From positions 1 to 42,924 of the forward strand of contig NZ_SMKQ01000057.1 in assembly GCF_004348995.1 (NCBI RefSeq): a stretch of 42,924 nucleotides of DNA. Direction: 5' to 3'. Within the stretch, counting starts at the first letter, position 1; each line of letters starts with the position of its first letter. The translations under genes and the position numbers were made by a program. The notes below the pieces were generated by a model. The model saw nothing but the letters and a program-made list of their open reading frames with translations, did no database searches and was not told the DNA's origin. This DNA comes from Nonomuraea terrae. GTDB taxonomy: Bacteria; Actinomycetota; Actinomycetes; Streptosporangiales; Streptosporangiaceae. Positions 7,735 to 15,708 of the stretch are shown in pieces.

Positions 7735-8634
7735 TCAGTCCTCCCGTCCGGGGATGCGGCCGTTGGTCAGCGCGTTCGGCGCGGCCTTCTCGACCAGGGA
7801 GGGGATGACCGAGCCCAGCTCGGCCGGGTCCCACCGGCTGCCCTTGTCGACGCCCGGCCCGGCGTGCCAGCCCTCGGCCACGCTGATCACGCCGCCGCGG
7901 GCGTTGAACACCCGGCCGGTGATCGCGCGGGCCTCGGCGCTGGCCAGCCAGACGACCAGCGGCGCGATGTCGTCGGGGTCGGCGCCCTTGGCGCCCTTGG
8001 GCATGAGGTTCTCGGTCATGCGGGTGAGCGCGGCGGGGGCGACGGCGTTCACGGTGACGCCGTAGCGCTCCAGCTCCCTGGCCGCGATGACCGTCAGGCC
8101 GGCGATGCCCGCCTTGGCGGCGCCGTAGTTGCCCTGTCCCGGGTTGCCGTAGATGCCGGAGGACGAGGTCGTGTTGATGATCCTGGCATCCACCTGCTCG
8201 CCCGCCTTCGCCTTGGCCCGCCAGTAGGCCGCGGCATGGCGCAACGGTGCGAACGTCCCCCTCAGGTGCACCCTGATGACGGCGTCCCACTCGTCGGCCG
8301 TCATGTTGACGAGCATCCGGTCGCGCAGGATGCCCGCGTTGTTGACCAGCACGTCGAGGGTGCCGAAGTGCTCGATGGCGGCCTTGACCAGCCGTTCGGC
8401 GCCGTCGAAGTCGGAGACGTCCTCGCCGTTGACGATGGCCTGGCCGCCCATGGCCTCGATCTCGGCCACCACCTCGGCCGCGGCTCCCGACGAGCCGGTG
8501 CCGTCGACCTCCGCGCCCAGATCGTTCACCACCACCTTCGCGCCCTGCCGCGCGAACTCCAGCGCGTGCCCCCGTCCGATGCCCCTGGCCGCACCGGTGA
8601 CGATCACCACGCGGCCTTCGACGATCCCGCTCAT
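7735..8634 (-). CDS. SDR-family 3-hydroxyacyl-CoA dehydrogenase (MFE-2/Hsd4-like)
   Basis: A 299-residue short-chain dehydrogenase. It has NAD-binding TGAARGIG at 13-20, VNNAG near 97-101, the catalytic Ser at 157-159, and Tyr170/Lys174 in YGAAK. The extended C-terminal tail past 250 resembles the dehydrogenase part of 17-beta-HSD type 4 (MFE-2) and of mycobacterial homologues, which oxidise 3-hydroxyacyl-CoA made by a hydratase-2 partner. The MaoC hydratase gene follows one base after its stop, which supports that pairing. Start ATG 8634 has GAGGTG upstream. The operon promoter region contains operator site 4, shared with the divergent DHA2 exporter. The alternative name 3-oxoacyl-ACP reductase is less likely given the context. 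Confidence 0.88.
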   Translation of the reverse strand: MSGIVEGRVVIVTGAARGIGRGHALEFARQGAKVVVNDLGAEVDGTGSSGAAAEVVAEIEAMGGQAIVNGEDVSDFDGAERLVKAAIEHFGTLDVLVNNAGILRDRMLVNMTADEWDAVIRVHLRGTFAPLRHAAAYWRAKAKAGEQVDARIINTTSSSGIYGNPGQGNYGAAKAGIAGLTVIAARELERYGVTVNAVAPAALTRMTENLMPKGAKGADPDDIAPLVVWLASAEARAITGRVFNARGGVISVAEGWHAGPGVDKGSRWDPAELGSVIPSLVEKAAPNALTNGRIPGRED

Positions 8635-8675
8635 CCGACACCTCGATCCTTGACCGGCTGACGTTTGAATTAGAT

Positions 8676-8694
8676 TCTAGTATTAAAATCTAGA
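8676..8694. promoter_or_regulatory. TetR-type operator, site 4, in the SDR/exporter divergent promoter
   Basis: Seen: TCTAGT (8676-8681) and TCTAGA (8689-8694), again 13 bases apart. A plus-strand promoter TTGACC (8650-8655), N17, GATTCT (8673-8678) is possible. On the minus strand TAGAAT (8679-8674) is a good -10. Repressor bound here would block both directions. Confidence 0.7.
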
Positions 8695-8708
8695 AAGGAC
8701 AGGCCCAC

Positions 8709-10145
8709 TTGGCGCCGACGACCACGACCACCCCGATCGGCTACGCCTGGCGCACGTTGTCCGTCGTGAGCCTGGCCAGCGTGCTGACCGGGCTCGGCGG
8801 CAGCGCCATCAACGTCGCTCTGCCGGAGATCGCCCGGCACACCGGCGCCGACGCCACGGCCGCAGGCTGGATCCTTCTGGGCTTCCAGTTGACCACGACC
8901 GTCCTCATGGTGGTATTCGGGCGGCTGGCGGATTTGTTCGGCAGGCGCAGGATGTACCTCGTCGGGCTGGCCACGTACACCGTCGCCGCCCTGCTCGCGG
9001 GGCTCGCACCGAACGCGTGGGTGATCGTCGCCATGCGCGTGGTGCAGGCGATAGGGGCCGCCATGCTGCTCACCAACAGCGCCGCCCTGGTCAGCGACGC
9101 CTTCCCGCGCGAACGGCTCGGCGAGGGCATGGGCGTGTACGTCGCCTCGTTCTCGATCGCGGGGCTGATCGGGCCGACGCTCGGCGGTGTGCTGGCCGAG
9201 AGCCTCGGCTGGCGCTGGGTGTTCTGGTTCAACGTGCCGATCGGCGTGGTCTGTTTCGTGTGGGGAGCCATCGTGCTGCGCAGACCGGCCCCGGCGCAGC
9301 GCGAGGGCGGGCTCGACGCGGCCGGCAGCGCGCTCGTCCTGCTCACCCTCGGCGGGCTGCTGGTCGCGCTGTCGGAGTTCACCCGGCTCGGCTGGGAACA
9401 CCCTCTCGTGCTCGGAGGGCTGGCCGCCTTCGTCGTGGGCCTGCCGCTGTTCGTCATCAGGGAGTCGCGGGCGGCTCACCCGGTCGTGGACATGAACCTG
9501 TTCCGCGAGCGGGCCTTCGCCTTCGGCACGCTGGCGTCGTTCCTCAACGCCGTCGCCCGCATGGGCATGGTCTTCCTGGTCGCGCTCTACTTCCAGGCCG
9601 TCAAGGGGGACGATCCCGTCCAGGCCGGGGTGAAGGTGCTGCCGCTCGCGATCGCGGCCATGATCGCGTCGGTGGTCTCCGGCTTCCTGCAGCGGCTGAT
9701 GAGCGCGCGCACCCTCGCCGTGGCCGGGGCCGCGACGACCACGTGCGGGCTGGTGGTCATGCTGTCGGTGATGTCCACCGACATCCCGTATCCGGCGGTG
9801 GCGACCGGGCTCGTGCTCATCGGCCTCGGCTCGGGCGTGTTCCTGCCGTCCAACACCACCGCCATCCTCGACGGGCTGCCGTCCAACCGGCTCGGCATCG
9901 TCAACGCCATGCGCCTGATGGTGCAGAACACCGGCAACGTCGTGGGCACCGGCCTGGTCCTGTCGATCATCACCGCGCCGCTGCCCGCCGAGCTGCACGA
10001 GGAGGTCTTCGCCGGCACTCTCTCCCAGCTGTCAGGAGGCGCCGTCGAGCAGCTCGTCACCGGCTATCAATGGGCGCTCGGCTCCATGGCCGCCATCTCC
10101 GTGCTCACCGTGTTCGCCTGCCTGGCCCGGCGCAAAGCCACCTGA
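8709..10145 (+). CDS. MFS exporter, DHA2 (EmrB/QacA) family, 14 TM
   Basis: A 478-residue integral membrane protein of the 14-helix drug:H+ antiporter branch of the major facilitator superfamily. The motif A loop GRLADLFGRRRMYLVG follows TM2, and a Pro/Gly-rich motif C-like segment (GLIGPTLGGVLAE) lies in TM5. The start is TTG at 8709 with GAAAGGAC 8 bases upstream; the leader is short and carries operator site 4. It is divergent from the SDR/MaoC operon and shares its operator, so it is probably induced with the catabolic genes, perhaps to export a toxic or surplus substrate. The substrate cannot be read from the sequence. Alternatively it could be an importer-like MFS, but DHA2 proteins are usually efflux pumps. 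Confidence 0.9.
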   Translation: MAPTTTTTPIGYAWRTLSVVSLASVLTGLGGSAINVALPEIARHTGADATAAGWILLGFQLTTTVLMVVFGRLADLFGRRRMYLVGLATYTVAALLAGLAPNAWVIVAMRVVQAIGAAMLLTNSAALVSDAFPRERLGEGMGVYVASFSIAGLIGPTLGGVLAESLGWRWVFWFNVPIGVVCFVWGAIVLRRPAPAQREGGLDAAGSALVLLTLGGLLVALSEFTRLGWEHPLVLGGLAAFVVGLPLFVIRESRAAHPVVDMNLFRERAFAFGTLASFLNAVARMGMVFLVALYFQAVKGDDPVQAGVKVLPLAIAAMIASVVSGFLQRLMSARTLAVAGAATTTCGLVVMLSVMSTDIPYPAVATGLVLIGLGSGVFLPSNTTAILDGLPSNRLGIVNAMRLMVQNTGNVVGTGLVLSIITAPLPAELHEEVFAGTLSQLSGGAVEQLVTGYQWALGSMAAISVLTVFACLARRKAT

Positions 10146-10167
10146 CGCAGACGATACGGTGGCGGAC

Positions 10168-10587
10168 GTGGTTGAACGCACCCCAGCAGAACGGCACATC
10201 TATCCGCGTACGGTGAGATTCGCCGACGTTGACTCCCAGGGCCACGTGAACAACGTGCGCTTCCTCGACTACCTGGAGGACGCCCGCTTCGGCATGTTCA
10301 GCATCGATCCGTACGTCGCGGGCGACGAGCCGTTCAAGGGCCTCGTCGTGACCCGGCACGAGATCGACTACCGCCGCCCGCTCGGCTTCCGGGCCGAGCC
10401 CGTCCTGGTCGAGACCTGGGTGACCGAGATCAGGCCGGTACGCTTCACCCTGCGGTACGAGATCCGCGACGACGACACGGTGTACGTCACGGCGATGTCC
10501 GTCATCGCGGCCTACGACGCCGAGCGGGCCGCCCCGCGCAGGCTGACCGAGAGCGAGCTGTCCTACCTCAAGCGCTACCAGTCCTGA
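10168..10587 (+). CDS. Hotdog-fold acyl-CoA thioesterase (4-hydroxybenzoyl-CoA thioesterase type)
   Basis: A 139-residue single-hotdog thioesterase. The active-site loop reads ADVDSQGHVNNVRF, with Asp22 as predicted catalytic residue, and EIDYRRPL follows in the central region. It would hydrolyse an acyl-CoA or acyl-ACP. The GTG at 10168 is preferred over GTG 10159 because a -10 TACGGT (10155-10160) ends exactly 7 bases before it, the geometry of a leaderless message seen repeatedly in this window. It lies between two MFS genes on the same strand, only 22 bases after the DHA2 stop. Substrate unknown. Confidence 0.85.
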   Translation: MVERTPAERHIYPRTVRFADVDSQGHVNNVRFLDYLEDARFGMFSIDPYVAGDEPFKGLVVTRHEIDYRRPLGFRAEPVLVETWVTEIRPVRFTLRYEIRDDDTVYVTAMSVIAAYDAERAAPRRLTESELSYLKRYQS

Positions 10588-10593
10588 CCCCGC

Positions 10594-11757
10594 ATGAAAC
10601 GCTGGTGGATGCTGGCGCTGGGTGTCAACGCGCATGCCGGTGTCACCCTGGGCCTGTTCGGCCTGCCCCTGGTCATGCCCGAGATCGAGCGGCACTTCGG
10701 GGTGCCGCTGGCGGTGGCCGGCGTGATCGCCAACGCCCCGGCCCTCGGCATCCTGGCCGCCCTCGTCGCCTGGGGCGCGCTGGCCGACCGGCACGGCGAG
10801 CGCCTCATCCTCGGCATCGGCGTGGGGCTGGCGGGCCTGCTGCTGGCGGCCGTCGCGTTCGTCGAGCAGACCTGGGCGGTGGTCGCGTTACTCGCGCTGG
10901 CCGGAGCGGCGGGCTCGGCCGCGATGGTCGGCGGCGGCCGGATCGTGCTGCGCTGGTTCGAGCCGCCCGAGCGTGGCGTCGCCATGGGCGTGCGCCAGGT
11001 CTCCTTCACCCTCGGCATGGCGATCGGCGCCTTCGCCCTGCCGCCCGCCGCCCGCGCGTACGGGCTGAGCGGCGTGCTGCTCGTGTGCGCCTGCGTCAGC
11101 CTGGTGGCCGCCGTGCTGGCCGGGATCTTCCTGGCCGAGCCGCCGCGCGCGATCACCGCGTCCGGCCCGGTGGCGGCCGGCTCGCCGTACCGGCAGCCGG
11201 CGCTGTGGCGGGTGCACGCCACCAGCGCCCTGCATGCCGTGCCCCAGGTGATCGTCAGCACGTACGGCGTGACCTGCCTGGTCCGCCTGTACGGCTGGGA
11301 CGTCGTGGCCGCCGGTCAGCTCTTCGGCGTGGCGGCCATCTGCGGGGCCGCGGTGCGCATCGCCGCCGGCCGCTGGTCCGACCACTCGGGCCTGCGCATG
11401 CGGCCCCTGCTCCTGCTCACCCTGGCCAACCTGGCCGTGCTCGCGTTATTGGTGGCCGGCACCCTCACCCGCACCACGCTGGGCGCGGCCATGCTGGCCG
11501 TGGCCTCCGTGATGACCGTGGCCGGCAACGGGCTCGCCTACCTCAGGGCGGGCGAGCTGGCCGGGCCCGCGTGGGCGGGCCGGGTGCTCGGCACCCACAA
11601 CACCCTGCAGAACGTCGTCTCCCTCGCGGTCACGCCGCTGGCCGGCGTGCTGATCACCGGCAGCGGCTACTGGGTGGCCTTCGCGGCCGGGCTGGCCTGC
11701 GCGCTCATCTCCCTGCCGGTGATCCCGTTCCGGCGGGAGCAGTCAGCCGGTCTGTGA
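10594..11757 (+). CDS. MFS transporter, 12 TM (CynX/NimT or oxalate-formate-like branch)
   Basis: A 387-residue major facilitator with about 12 membrane helices. The motif A region after TM2 reads WGALADRHGERLILG, a second MFS loop GRWSDHSGLRMRPLLL lies in the middle, and charged residues are few in the helices. It follows the thioesterase gene by 6 bases and probably shares its message. Its last 15 bases overlap the end of the convergent GH13 gene. The branch (CynX-like anion or small-organic-acid carriers) is judged only from general look; the substrate is unknown. ATG 10594 places the first helix directly at the N terminus, as usual for the family. Confidence 0.85.
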   Translation: MKRWWMLALGVNAHAGVTLGLFGLPLVMPEIERHFGVPLAVAGVIANAPALGILAALVAWGALADRHGERLILGIGVGLAGLLLAAVAFVEQTWAVVALLALAGAAGSAAMVGGGRIVLRWFEPPERGVAMGVRQVSFTLGMAIGAFALPPAARAYGLSGVLLVCACVSLVAAVLAGIFLAEPPRAITASGPVAAGSPYRQPALWRVHATSALHAVPQVIVSTYGVTCLVRLYGWDVVAAGQLFGVAAICGAAVRIAAGRWSDHSGLRMRPLLLLTLANLAVLALLVAGTLTRTTLGAAMLAVASVMTVAGNGLAYLRAGELAGPAWAGRVLGTHNTLQNVVSLAVTPLAGVLITGSGYWVAFAAGLACALISLPVIPFRREQSAGL

Positions 11758-13272
11758 GCCGCGCTCCAGCCACACGGCCGTGTCGGGCGGCAGCATGCCC
11801 CTGCGGAGCGGGCCGCTCGCCAGGAGCACGCTGTCGTGCCCGGGCAGGGGAACGGCGTGCGTGCCGCAGTTGATCGCGCAGATCAGCGGGCCGCGGGTGA
11901 AGAAAAGCACACCCTCGGGAGAATCCAGCCACTCCACGGTGTAAGGAATCCTTCGGAGCAGGTCACGACGGATCGCCAGGGCCCGGCGGTAGAACTCCAG
12001 CGTCGAGTCGGAGTCGCCCTCCTGCTTGTCCACGCTCAGCTCCGCGAACGTCGCCGGCTGCGGCAACCACGGCTCCACCCCGCCCGGCGAGAACCCGTGG
12101 GAGGGCGGATCGACCGTCCACGGGATCGGCACCCGGCATCCGTCACGCCCCGGCAGTTTGCCCTCCGACTGGAAGAACACCGGGTCCTGCCGCGCCTCCG
12201 CCGGAAGGTCGGTCACCTCCGGCAGCCCCAGCTCCTCTCCCTGATACAGGTACGCCGACCCGGGCAGGGCCAGCATCGTCAACAGCGCCGCCCTGGCCCG
12301 CGCCAGGCCCGTGCCGGGATCGGCCGTCTCGTATCGGGTGCGGTGGCGTACGACGTCGTGGTTGGACAGCACCCACGTCGCGAACGGCACCGTCGACAGC
12401 GTGTCGTCGATCACCTTCCTGAACGCCGTCGGCGACCACGGCGCCTCCAGCCAGGCGAAGTTGAAGCTCTGGTGCAGCTCGTCGGGGCGCACGTAGCGGG
12501 CGAGGTCCTCGAGGCTGTCGGTCCACACCTCGCCCACGGCCATCCGCTCGCCCGGATAGGCGTCGAGCAGCCGCCGCCAGTCGCGGTAGACGCCGTGCAC
12601 CTCCGGCTGCCCCCACACCGGCGAGGACGTCGTGAACGACTGGTCGCCGACGTCGGGCAGGCCCTCCGCCTTGTACAGACCCATCGCCACGTCGATGCGG
12701 AACCCGTCCACCCCGCGGTCCAGCCAGAAGCGCAGGACGTCGAGGAACTCGGCGTGCACCTCCGGGTTGCGCCAGTTGAAGTCGGGCTGCCCGGGCGCGA
12801 ACAGGTGCAGGTAGTACTGGCCGTCCTCCACCTGCGTCCAGGCGGGTCCGCCGAAGGTGGACTGCCAGTTGTTGGGTCGGTCGCGGAAGACGTACCGGTC
12901 GCGGCCGTCGCCCCGCAGGGCCGCCTGGAACCAGGCATGCTCCGAAGAGCTGTGGTTGGGGACGATGTCGACCAGTACCCGCAGGCCGAGCCCGTGCGCG
13001 TCGGTGACGAGCGCCTCGAAGTCGGCCAGCGTGCCGAACAGCGGGTCGACACCGCGGTAGTCGGCCACGTCGTAGCCGCCGTCGGCCATGGGGGAGGGGT
13101 AGAACGGGGTCAGCCAGATGGCGTCGACCCCCAGGTCACGGAGGTAGGGCAGGCGCTCGCGCACCCCGGGCAGATCGCCGACGCCGTCACCCGACGCGTC
13201 GGCGAAGCTGCGAACGTAGATCTCGTAGACGACTGCGTCACGCCACCAGGGGATGTTCATGAGGCGTGTCAT
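11743..13272 (-). CDS. GH13 alpha-glucosidase (oligo-1,6-glucosidase/AglA-like)
   Basis: A 509-residue glycoside hydrolase family 13 enzyme without signal peptide, so cytoplasmic. The (beta/alpha)8 barrel starts at WWRDAVVYEIYVRSF. The conserved regions give nucleophile Asp194 (GFRIDVA), acid/base Glu248 (AVGEVWT) and transition-state Asp306 (SNHDVV). DIVPNHSSSEH near 102-112 and domain B are present. It would release glucose from short alpha-glucosides. The gene starts 6 bases after the stop of the truncated haemoglobin, so they are one operon. The same neighbour pair (glbO and aglA, Rv2470-Rv2471) is known in Mycobacterium. A second in-frame ATG four codons in (13260) is an alternative start; neither has a strong RBS. 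Confidence 0.9.
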   Translation of the reverse strand: MTRLMNIPWWRDAVVYEIYVRSFADASGDGVGDLPGVRERLPYLRDLGVDAIWLTPFYPSPMADGGYDVADYRGVDPLFGTLADFEALVTDAHGLGLRVLVDIVPNHSSSEHAWFQAALRGDGRDRYVFRDRPNNWQSTFGGPAWTQVEDGQYYLHLFAPGQPDFNWRNPEVHAEFLDVLRFWLDRGVDGFRIDVAMGLYKAEGLPDVGDQSFTTSSPVWGQPEVHGVYRDWRRLLDAYPGERMAVGEVWTDSLEDLARYVRPDELHQSFNFAWLEAPWSPTAFRKVIDDTLSTVPFATWVLSNHDVVRHRTRYETADPGTGLARARAALLTMLALPGSAYLYQGEELGLPEVTDLPAEARQDPVFFQSEGKLPGRDGCRVPIPWTVDPPSHGFSPGGVEPWLPQPATFAELSVDKQEGDSDSTLEFYRRALAIRRDLLRRIPYTVEWLDSPEGVLFFTRGPLICAINCGTHAVPLPGHDSVLLASGPLRRGMLPPDTAVWLERGSQTG

Positions 13273-13278
13273 GCCCCG

Positions 13279-13659
13279 TTATGTAGGTGCGTTCACCATA
13301 CTTTGGGCCGCGTAGACCAGATAGTCCCAGAGCCTGGTCTCCTGCTCCTCGGGCAGTTCGAGCGAGTCGACCGCGTCACGCATGTGGCGCAGCCAGGCGT
13401 CGCGCTCGGCCTCGCCGATCACGAACGGCACGTGCCGCATGCGCAGCCGGGGGTGGCCGCGCTGCTCGCTGTAGGTCTTGGGACCGCCCCAGTATTGGAT
13501 CAGGAAGCCCCGGAGTCGCTCCTCGGCGCCGGTCAGGTCGGCCTCCGGGTAGAGGGGGCGCAGCAGCGGGTCTTCCGCGACCCCCTCGTAGAAGCGATGC
13601 ACCAGGCGCCGGAAGGTCTCCTCGCCGCCGACGGCGTCGTAGAAGGAGGTGTCTGTCAC
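13279..13659 (-). CDS. glbO: Group II truncated haemoglobin (trHbO)
   Basis: A 126-residue 2-on-2 globin. It carries TyrB10 (Tyr24), TyrCD1 (Tyr37), the group II hallmark [19 protein letters not shown], proximal HisF8 (His76 in RLRMRHVPF) and TrpG8 (Trp89). Group II truncated haemoglobins bind O2 and NO and are tied to redox or respiratory functions; some associate with membranes. Start GTG 13659: a -10 TAGTCT (13672-13667) ends 7 bases upstream, so the message is probably leaderless. The GH13 gene follows by 6 bases. An MscS channel gene lies upstream on the same strand across a small hairpin. All key residues are present. Confidence 0.95.
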   Translation of the reverse strand: MTDTSFYDAVGGEETFRRLVHRFYEGVAEDPLLRPLYPEADLTGAEERLRGFLIQYWGGPKTYSEQRGHPRLRMRHVPFVIGEAERDAWLRHMRDAVDSLELPEEQETRLWDYLVYAAQSMVNAPT

Positions 13660-13676
13660 GATTCTTAGACTAGGGG

Positions 13677-13695
13677 GTGCCGCGTGCAGCGGCAC
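13677..13695 (-). terminator. GC-rich hairpin between MscS and globin genes
   Basis: Arms GTGCCGC (13677-13683) and GCGGCAC (13689-13695) with a 5-base loop, in the 59-base gap after the MscS stop. There is no T-run, so it would be a weak or Rho-assisted terminator. It also borders the -35 position of the globin promoter. Confidence 0.35.
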
Positions 13696-13718
13696 ACCAC
13701 AGGTGGGGCCGGTGGTCG

Positions 13719-14705
13719 CTAGACCAGGGCGGCCATGGCGATCCCGGCGTCGTCGAGGGCCGTCTTGACCCTGAGCCGCAGCTCCCTGGAGACCTCGGCC
13801 TGCGCGGCCGGCACCGTCTTGGCGGAGATGCGGAACACCAGCGAGCTGTCGGAGAGCTGCTCGACCCCGAACACCTGCGGAGCCTCCACGATCTTGGACT
13901 CGCGGAACTCGGTGTCGGCCCAGATCTCCTCGGCCACGTTCTCCAGCACCGCCCGCACGCTCACCAGGTCGGCGTCGTAGGGCACCGGCACGTCCATGTA
14001 GGCCCGCGACCAGCCCTGCGACTCGTTGCCCACCCGGGTGATCGTGCCGTTGCGTACGTACCAGACGCGGCCGTCGACGTCGCGCAGGCGGGTGATGCGC
14101 AGGGTCACCGCCTCGACCGTGCCGACCGCGGGGCCGACGTCGATCACGTCGCCGACGCCGTACTGGTCCTCCAGCAGCATGAACATGCCCGCGATGAAGT
14201 CCTTGACCAGCTCCTGGGCGCCGAAGCCGACGGCCACGCCGAGGATGCCGACGCTGGTCAGCAGGGGTGCGATCGGGATCGTCAGCCGGTCGAGCACGGT
14301 CAGCACCGCGGTGCCGAGGATGACGATCGAGGCGACGCTCTTGAGCACCGACCCCATCGTCTCGGCTCGCTGACGCCGCCGCTCGTTCAGCAGCGCGTCG
14401 ACGCCGCCGACCGTGACGCCCTTGCGGAACCTGCTCGTGAGCGAGCCCCCCATGGCCGCGCGGTTGACCACCTTGGTGATGACGCGGTGAGCGACCTTGC
14501 GCAGCACGAACCCGAGGAACAGGATCAGGATGATGGTGGCCCCGCTGGCCGCCACTTGCCCCCAGATCGCGTTGTCGAACCATCCTGCCAGCCAGGAGCA
14601 CAACACTTCGTCCTGGCAGGTTCCGGCCATTTGCTGAGTCACCTGGTCCAAATCCAGGAAGTCCGTGGGCGGCGTTGTGGGCGATGGCGACGGTGTCACC
14701 AACAC
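13719..14705 (-). CDS. MscS-family small-conductance mechanosensitive channel
   Basis: A 328-residue membrane protein. A short Ser/Pro/Thr-rich N terminus is followed by one clear membrane helix ([14 protein letters not shown]), then two more helices, the last being the Gly/Ala-rich pore helix ([23 protein letters not shown]). A beta domain follows ([21 protein letters not shown]) and a C-terminal alpha/beta domain. This is a three-helix MscS core that releases solutes on osmotic downshift. Two Cys residues near the N terminus (GTCQDEVLC) lie before the first helix, outside the membrane. GTG 14705 is chosen because GGAGGGGG is 9 bases upstream (14722-14715); the longer open frame has no RBS. 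It may share transcripts with the globin and GH13 genes downstream. Confidence 0.92.
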   Translation of the reverse strand: MLVTPSPSPTTPPTDFLDLDQVTQQMAGTCQDEVLCSWLAGWFDNAIWGQVAASGATIILILFLGFVLRKVAHRVITKVVNRAAMGGSLTSRFRKGVTVGGVDALLNERRRQRAETMGSVLKSVASIVILGTAVLTVLDRLTIPIAPLLTSVGILGVAVGFGAQELVKDFIAGMFMLLEDQYGVGDVIDVGPAVGTVEAVTLRITRLRDVDGRVWYVRNGTITRVGNESQGWSRAYMDVPVPYDADLVSVRAVLENVAEEIWADTEFRESKIVEAPQVFGVEQLSDSSLVFRISAKTVPAAQAEVSRELRLRVKTALDDAGIAMAALV

Positions 14706-15149
14706 GTGGTGGATCCCCCTCCGGAAGCGGTTCGGCCAACTGTTTGGACCGATTCGATCCAAAAATACAGCCGACCGAACCGCCCGCCGTCACATCACGC
14801 CGGGGAAGACGGGGACGCCGGCTCTCTGGGCCGCGGAGGGAGAGAGGCGGCGCCCCGATGACGGACGGCTCGGAACGGGACACACACCCGGAAGCATGTC
14901 CCGTGCCGGTTCCGTGAGGGATCGGGATCCCCCGAACACCCGCCCGGCGTGCCGGGCGAGCGGCTTGGTTCCGTACGGCGCACCGGCGCCGTACGGAGGT
15001 CTATGGAAAGGGCGCCGGCCGGAACCGGCGGAGTGACCAGGGGCCCGCCATGCGCGAGACCCTCCGCACCGGCCACTCCGCCGGCTCCTTCGAGCCGCCG
15101 CGGGTGTGGTGAGCCGTGGTGGCTGCGCTCCACCCGGTTCACCACGTCG
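14706..15149. other. Gene-free stretch with a cluster of inverted repeats
   Basis: No credible gene in 444 bases between MscS and the small Trp-rich protein. Seen: CGCCCGGC/GCCGGGCG (14941-14958); CCGTACGGCGC/GCGCCGTACGG (14971-14981 and 14986-14996, 4-base loop); and CCGGCGGAGTG/CACTCCGCCGG (15025-15035 and 15074-15084, 38 bases between). These could be terminators or a structured RNA. The TTTGGACCGATTCGATCCAAA segment (about 14742-14762) is another imperfect dyad near the MscS promoter. Confidence 0.5.
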
Positions 15150-15434
15150 TCACTCCCCCACGGCGGCGAGCACGCGGGCGACCTTCGTCGCCGCACCGGC
15201 CGGGTCGTCGGCCGTGTGCATCCGCTCGCCCCAGGACCAGCAGTACCACCAGTCAGGGATTCCGGACGCGTCGGCCGGCCGGCAGCTGACGTTCTCGGAC
15301 AGGCTCGTCGCGTTCGGATTGATGACCCGAACGAACCTGCGTCCGCTCTGCGTCTGGACCACACGTGCGAGCAACCCTCGGGCGCCGAGCTCGGACACGA
15401 GACGTTCCAGAGGTTCGAAGTTGTCGTCCCCCAC
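15150..15434 (-). CDS. Small conserved actinomycete protein with Trp-rich motif, function unknown
   Basis: A 94-residue protein starting at GTG 15434 with GGGAGGA 6 bases upstream. The N-terminal half is amphipathic (FEPLERLVSELGARGLLARV) with a beta segment RRFVRVINP. The centre has the striking IPDWWYCWSWGERM, and the C terminus is Ala-rich helical. No signal peptide or membrane helix. Small Trp-rich proteins of this kind are common in Streptosporangiaceae and Streptomyces next to XRE regulators, and here the divergent neighbour is such a regulator. No function is known to me. Codon use fits a real gene (good RBS, GC-rich third positions). Confidence 0.72.
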   Translation of the reverse strand: MGDDNFEPLERLVSELGARGLLARVVQTQSGRRFVRVINPNATSLSENVSCRPADASGIPDWWYCWSWGERMHTADDPAGAATKVARVLAAVGE

Positions 15435-15708
15435 CGTTCGTCCTCCCTCAGGAATCGTTGCTGGTGCGCCAAAGATGTATCAAGTCAAGGGCGGGCGCAA
15501 CGACGGCCACATGCTCACAGGCTGTCGCTTCTCACTCATGGGATGTAAGAAACAGTCCCTCGGAGGACGATCCTTAACCGTAAAGTGAGGCGTGGCGTTT
15601 CCAAGACGTCCTCATTGCTTCATCATCATGGGTAGGCGCACAGCAACCTGGAGGCTACGCTGAGTCACCAGTTGCGGACCGGTCGAGACATGCGTGAGAG
15701 GGGCCGGG

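Noticed and set aside
8670..9998. 442-codon open frame on the minus strand
   Set aside because: Antisense to the DHA2 exporter; His/Gly/Arg-rich noise.
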